64,000 nt of DNA from positions 7,996,709 to 8,060,708 of the forward strand of contig JAPWDM010000015.1 in the NCBI GenBank assembly GCA_035578155.1, written 5' to 3'. This document shows positions 63,779 through 64,000 of this stretch, one piece after another. Every line of letters starts with the position of its first letter. Within the stretch, counting starts at the first letter, position 1. A program made the translations under genes and the position numbers. The DNA is from Brachynemurus nebulosus. Lineage: Eukaryota > Arthropoda > Insecta > Neuroptera > Myrmeleontidae. The notes under the pieces were generated by a model. That model saw only the letters and a program-made list of their open reading frames with translations, was not told the origin of the DNA and did not search any database.

Positions 63779-64000
63779 TTTTATCCCGTCCCAGAGCTTA
63801 ATAAAATATGGAATCTCTAGAATAACCATTAGGCAACCTTTTCCCAGTGAACATTTTTCTGTAAATTTTATGTCACAGTGACAGAACTGAAAGTCACGTG
63901 TTACGTAAAATGTGAGTCACATATGACTCACATGTAACTTACAATTTCCCACTCATAAACTAGAATATTTGCAATGTTACAATGTGACGTAACATTGTTA
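63779..64000. other. Non-coding right end with short palindromes
   Basis: GTGAGTCA-CATA-TGACTCAC (about 63926-63945) is an inverted repeat containing an AP-1-like TGAGTCA. Other TTACGTAA/GTCACGTG-like palindromic words are nearby. This may be the start of a foldback element running out of the window. Confidence 0.35.

Overview
The window is AT-rich eukaryotic DNA, most likely from an insect or another arthropod. I infer this from a full-length Polinton/Maverick, mariner, Tc1, hAT, P, pogo and Transib-like DNA transposons, Penelope-like and Ty3/gypsy retroelements, GT-AG introns inside transposase genes, and long (TA)n microsatellites. I found no convincing host gene. The window is best read as a nested transposable-element cluster in which nearly every coding stretch belongs to an element.

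Layout: 1-2.5 kb holds three (TA)n microsatellites and a Tc1 transposase fragment. 2.5-4.3 kb is a dead DDE_1 (pogo/jerky-like) transposase gene split by an 806-bp mini-Polinton. 4.5-23.5 kb is a complete Polinton (4527-23514) with about 600-bp terminal inverted repeats and a perfect 6-bp target duplication (CACTAA). It carries protein-primed DNA polymerase B, integrase, packaging ATPase, PLA2-domain protein, adenain-like protease, penton, small basic protein, major capsid, a DUF8207 protein and four unknown genes. The polymerase and the PLA2/protease junction are frameshifted. 23.6-27.0 kb has a Tc1 remnant, a 1.2-kb near-palindrome with a 15-bp duplication and two inverted hammerhead ribozymes, and a mariner with a dead transposase. 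27.0-33.9 kb is a P/THAP transposase gene interrupted by a DDE+SWIM transposon (28397-32381). 34.2-36.9 kb contains Penelope-like pieces with inverted terminal repeats, each arm carrying a hammerhead ribozyme, plus an internal hAT MITE made of CCAAGA hexamers. 37-42 kb shows no gene.

42.3-57.8 kb is a nest: a gypsy element whose integrase is split by a hAT (43792-51116, 8-bp duplication AACCTTTG). The hAT is itself split by a pogo-like element (44824-47645, TA duplication) and also holds a foldback region with seven heat-shock-element-like sites. A Transib-like element (51951-52966) with CACAGTG ends lies downstream in the gypsy. 57.8-61.4 kb is a multi-exon DUF7869-type gene inside terminal inverted repeats with ten copies of a 10-bp subterminal motif. 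The window ends in another DDE_1 transposase pseudogene.

The most interesting signals are the two inverted hammerhead-ribozyme pairs, the RSS-like Transib end, the DUF7869 transposon with its binding-site-like repeats, the CRE/TATA promoter logic of the Polinton, and the heat-shock-like sites in the hAT. All family names come from pattern recognition, not database searches.
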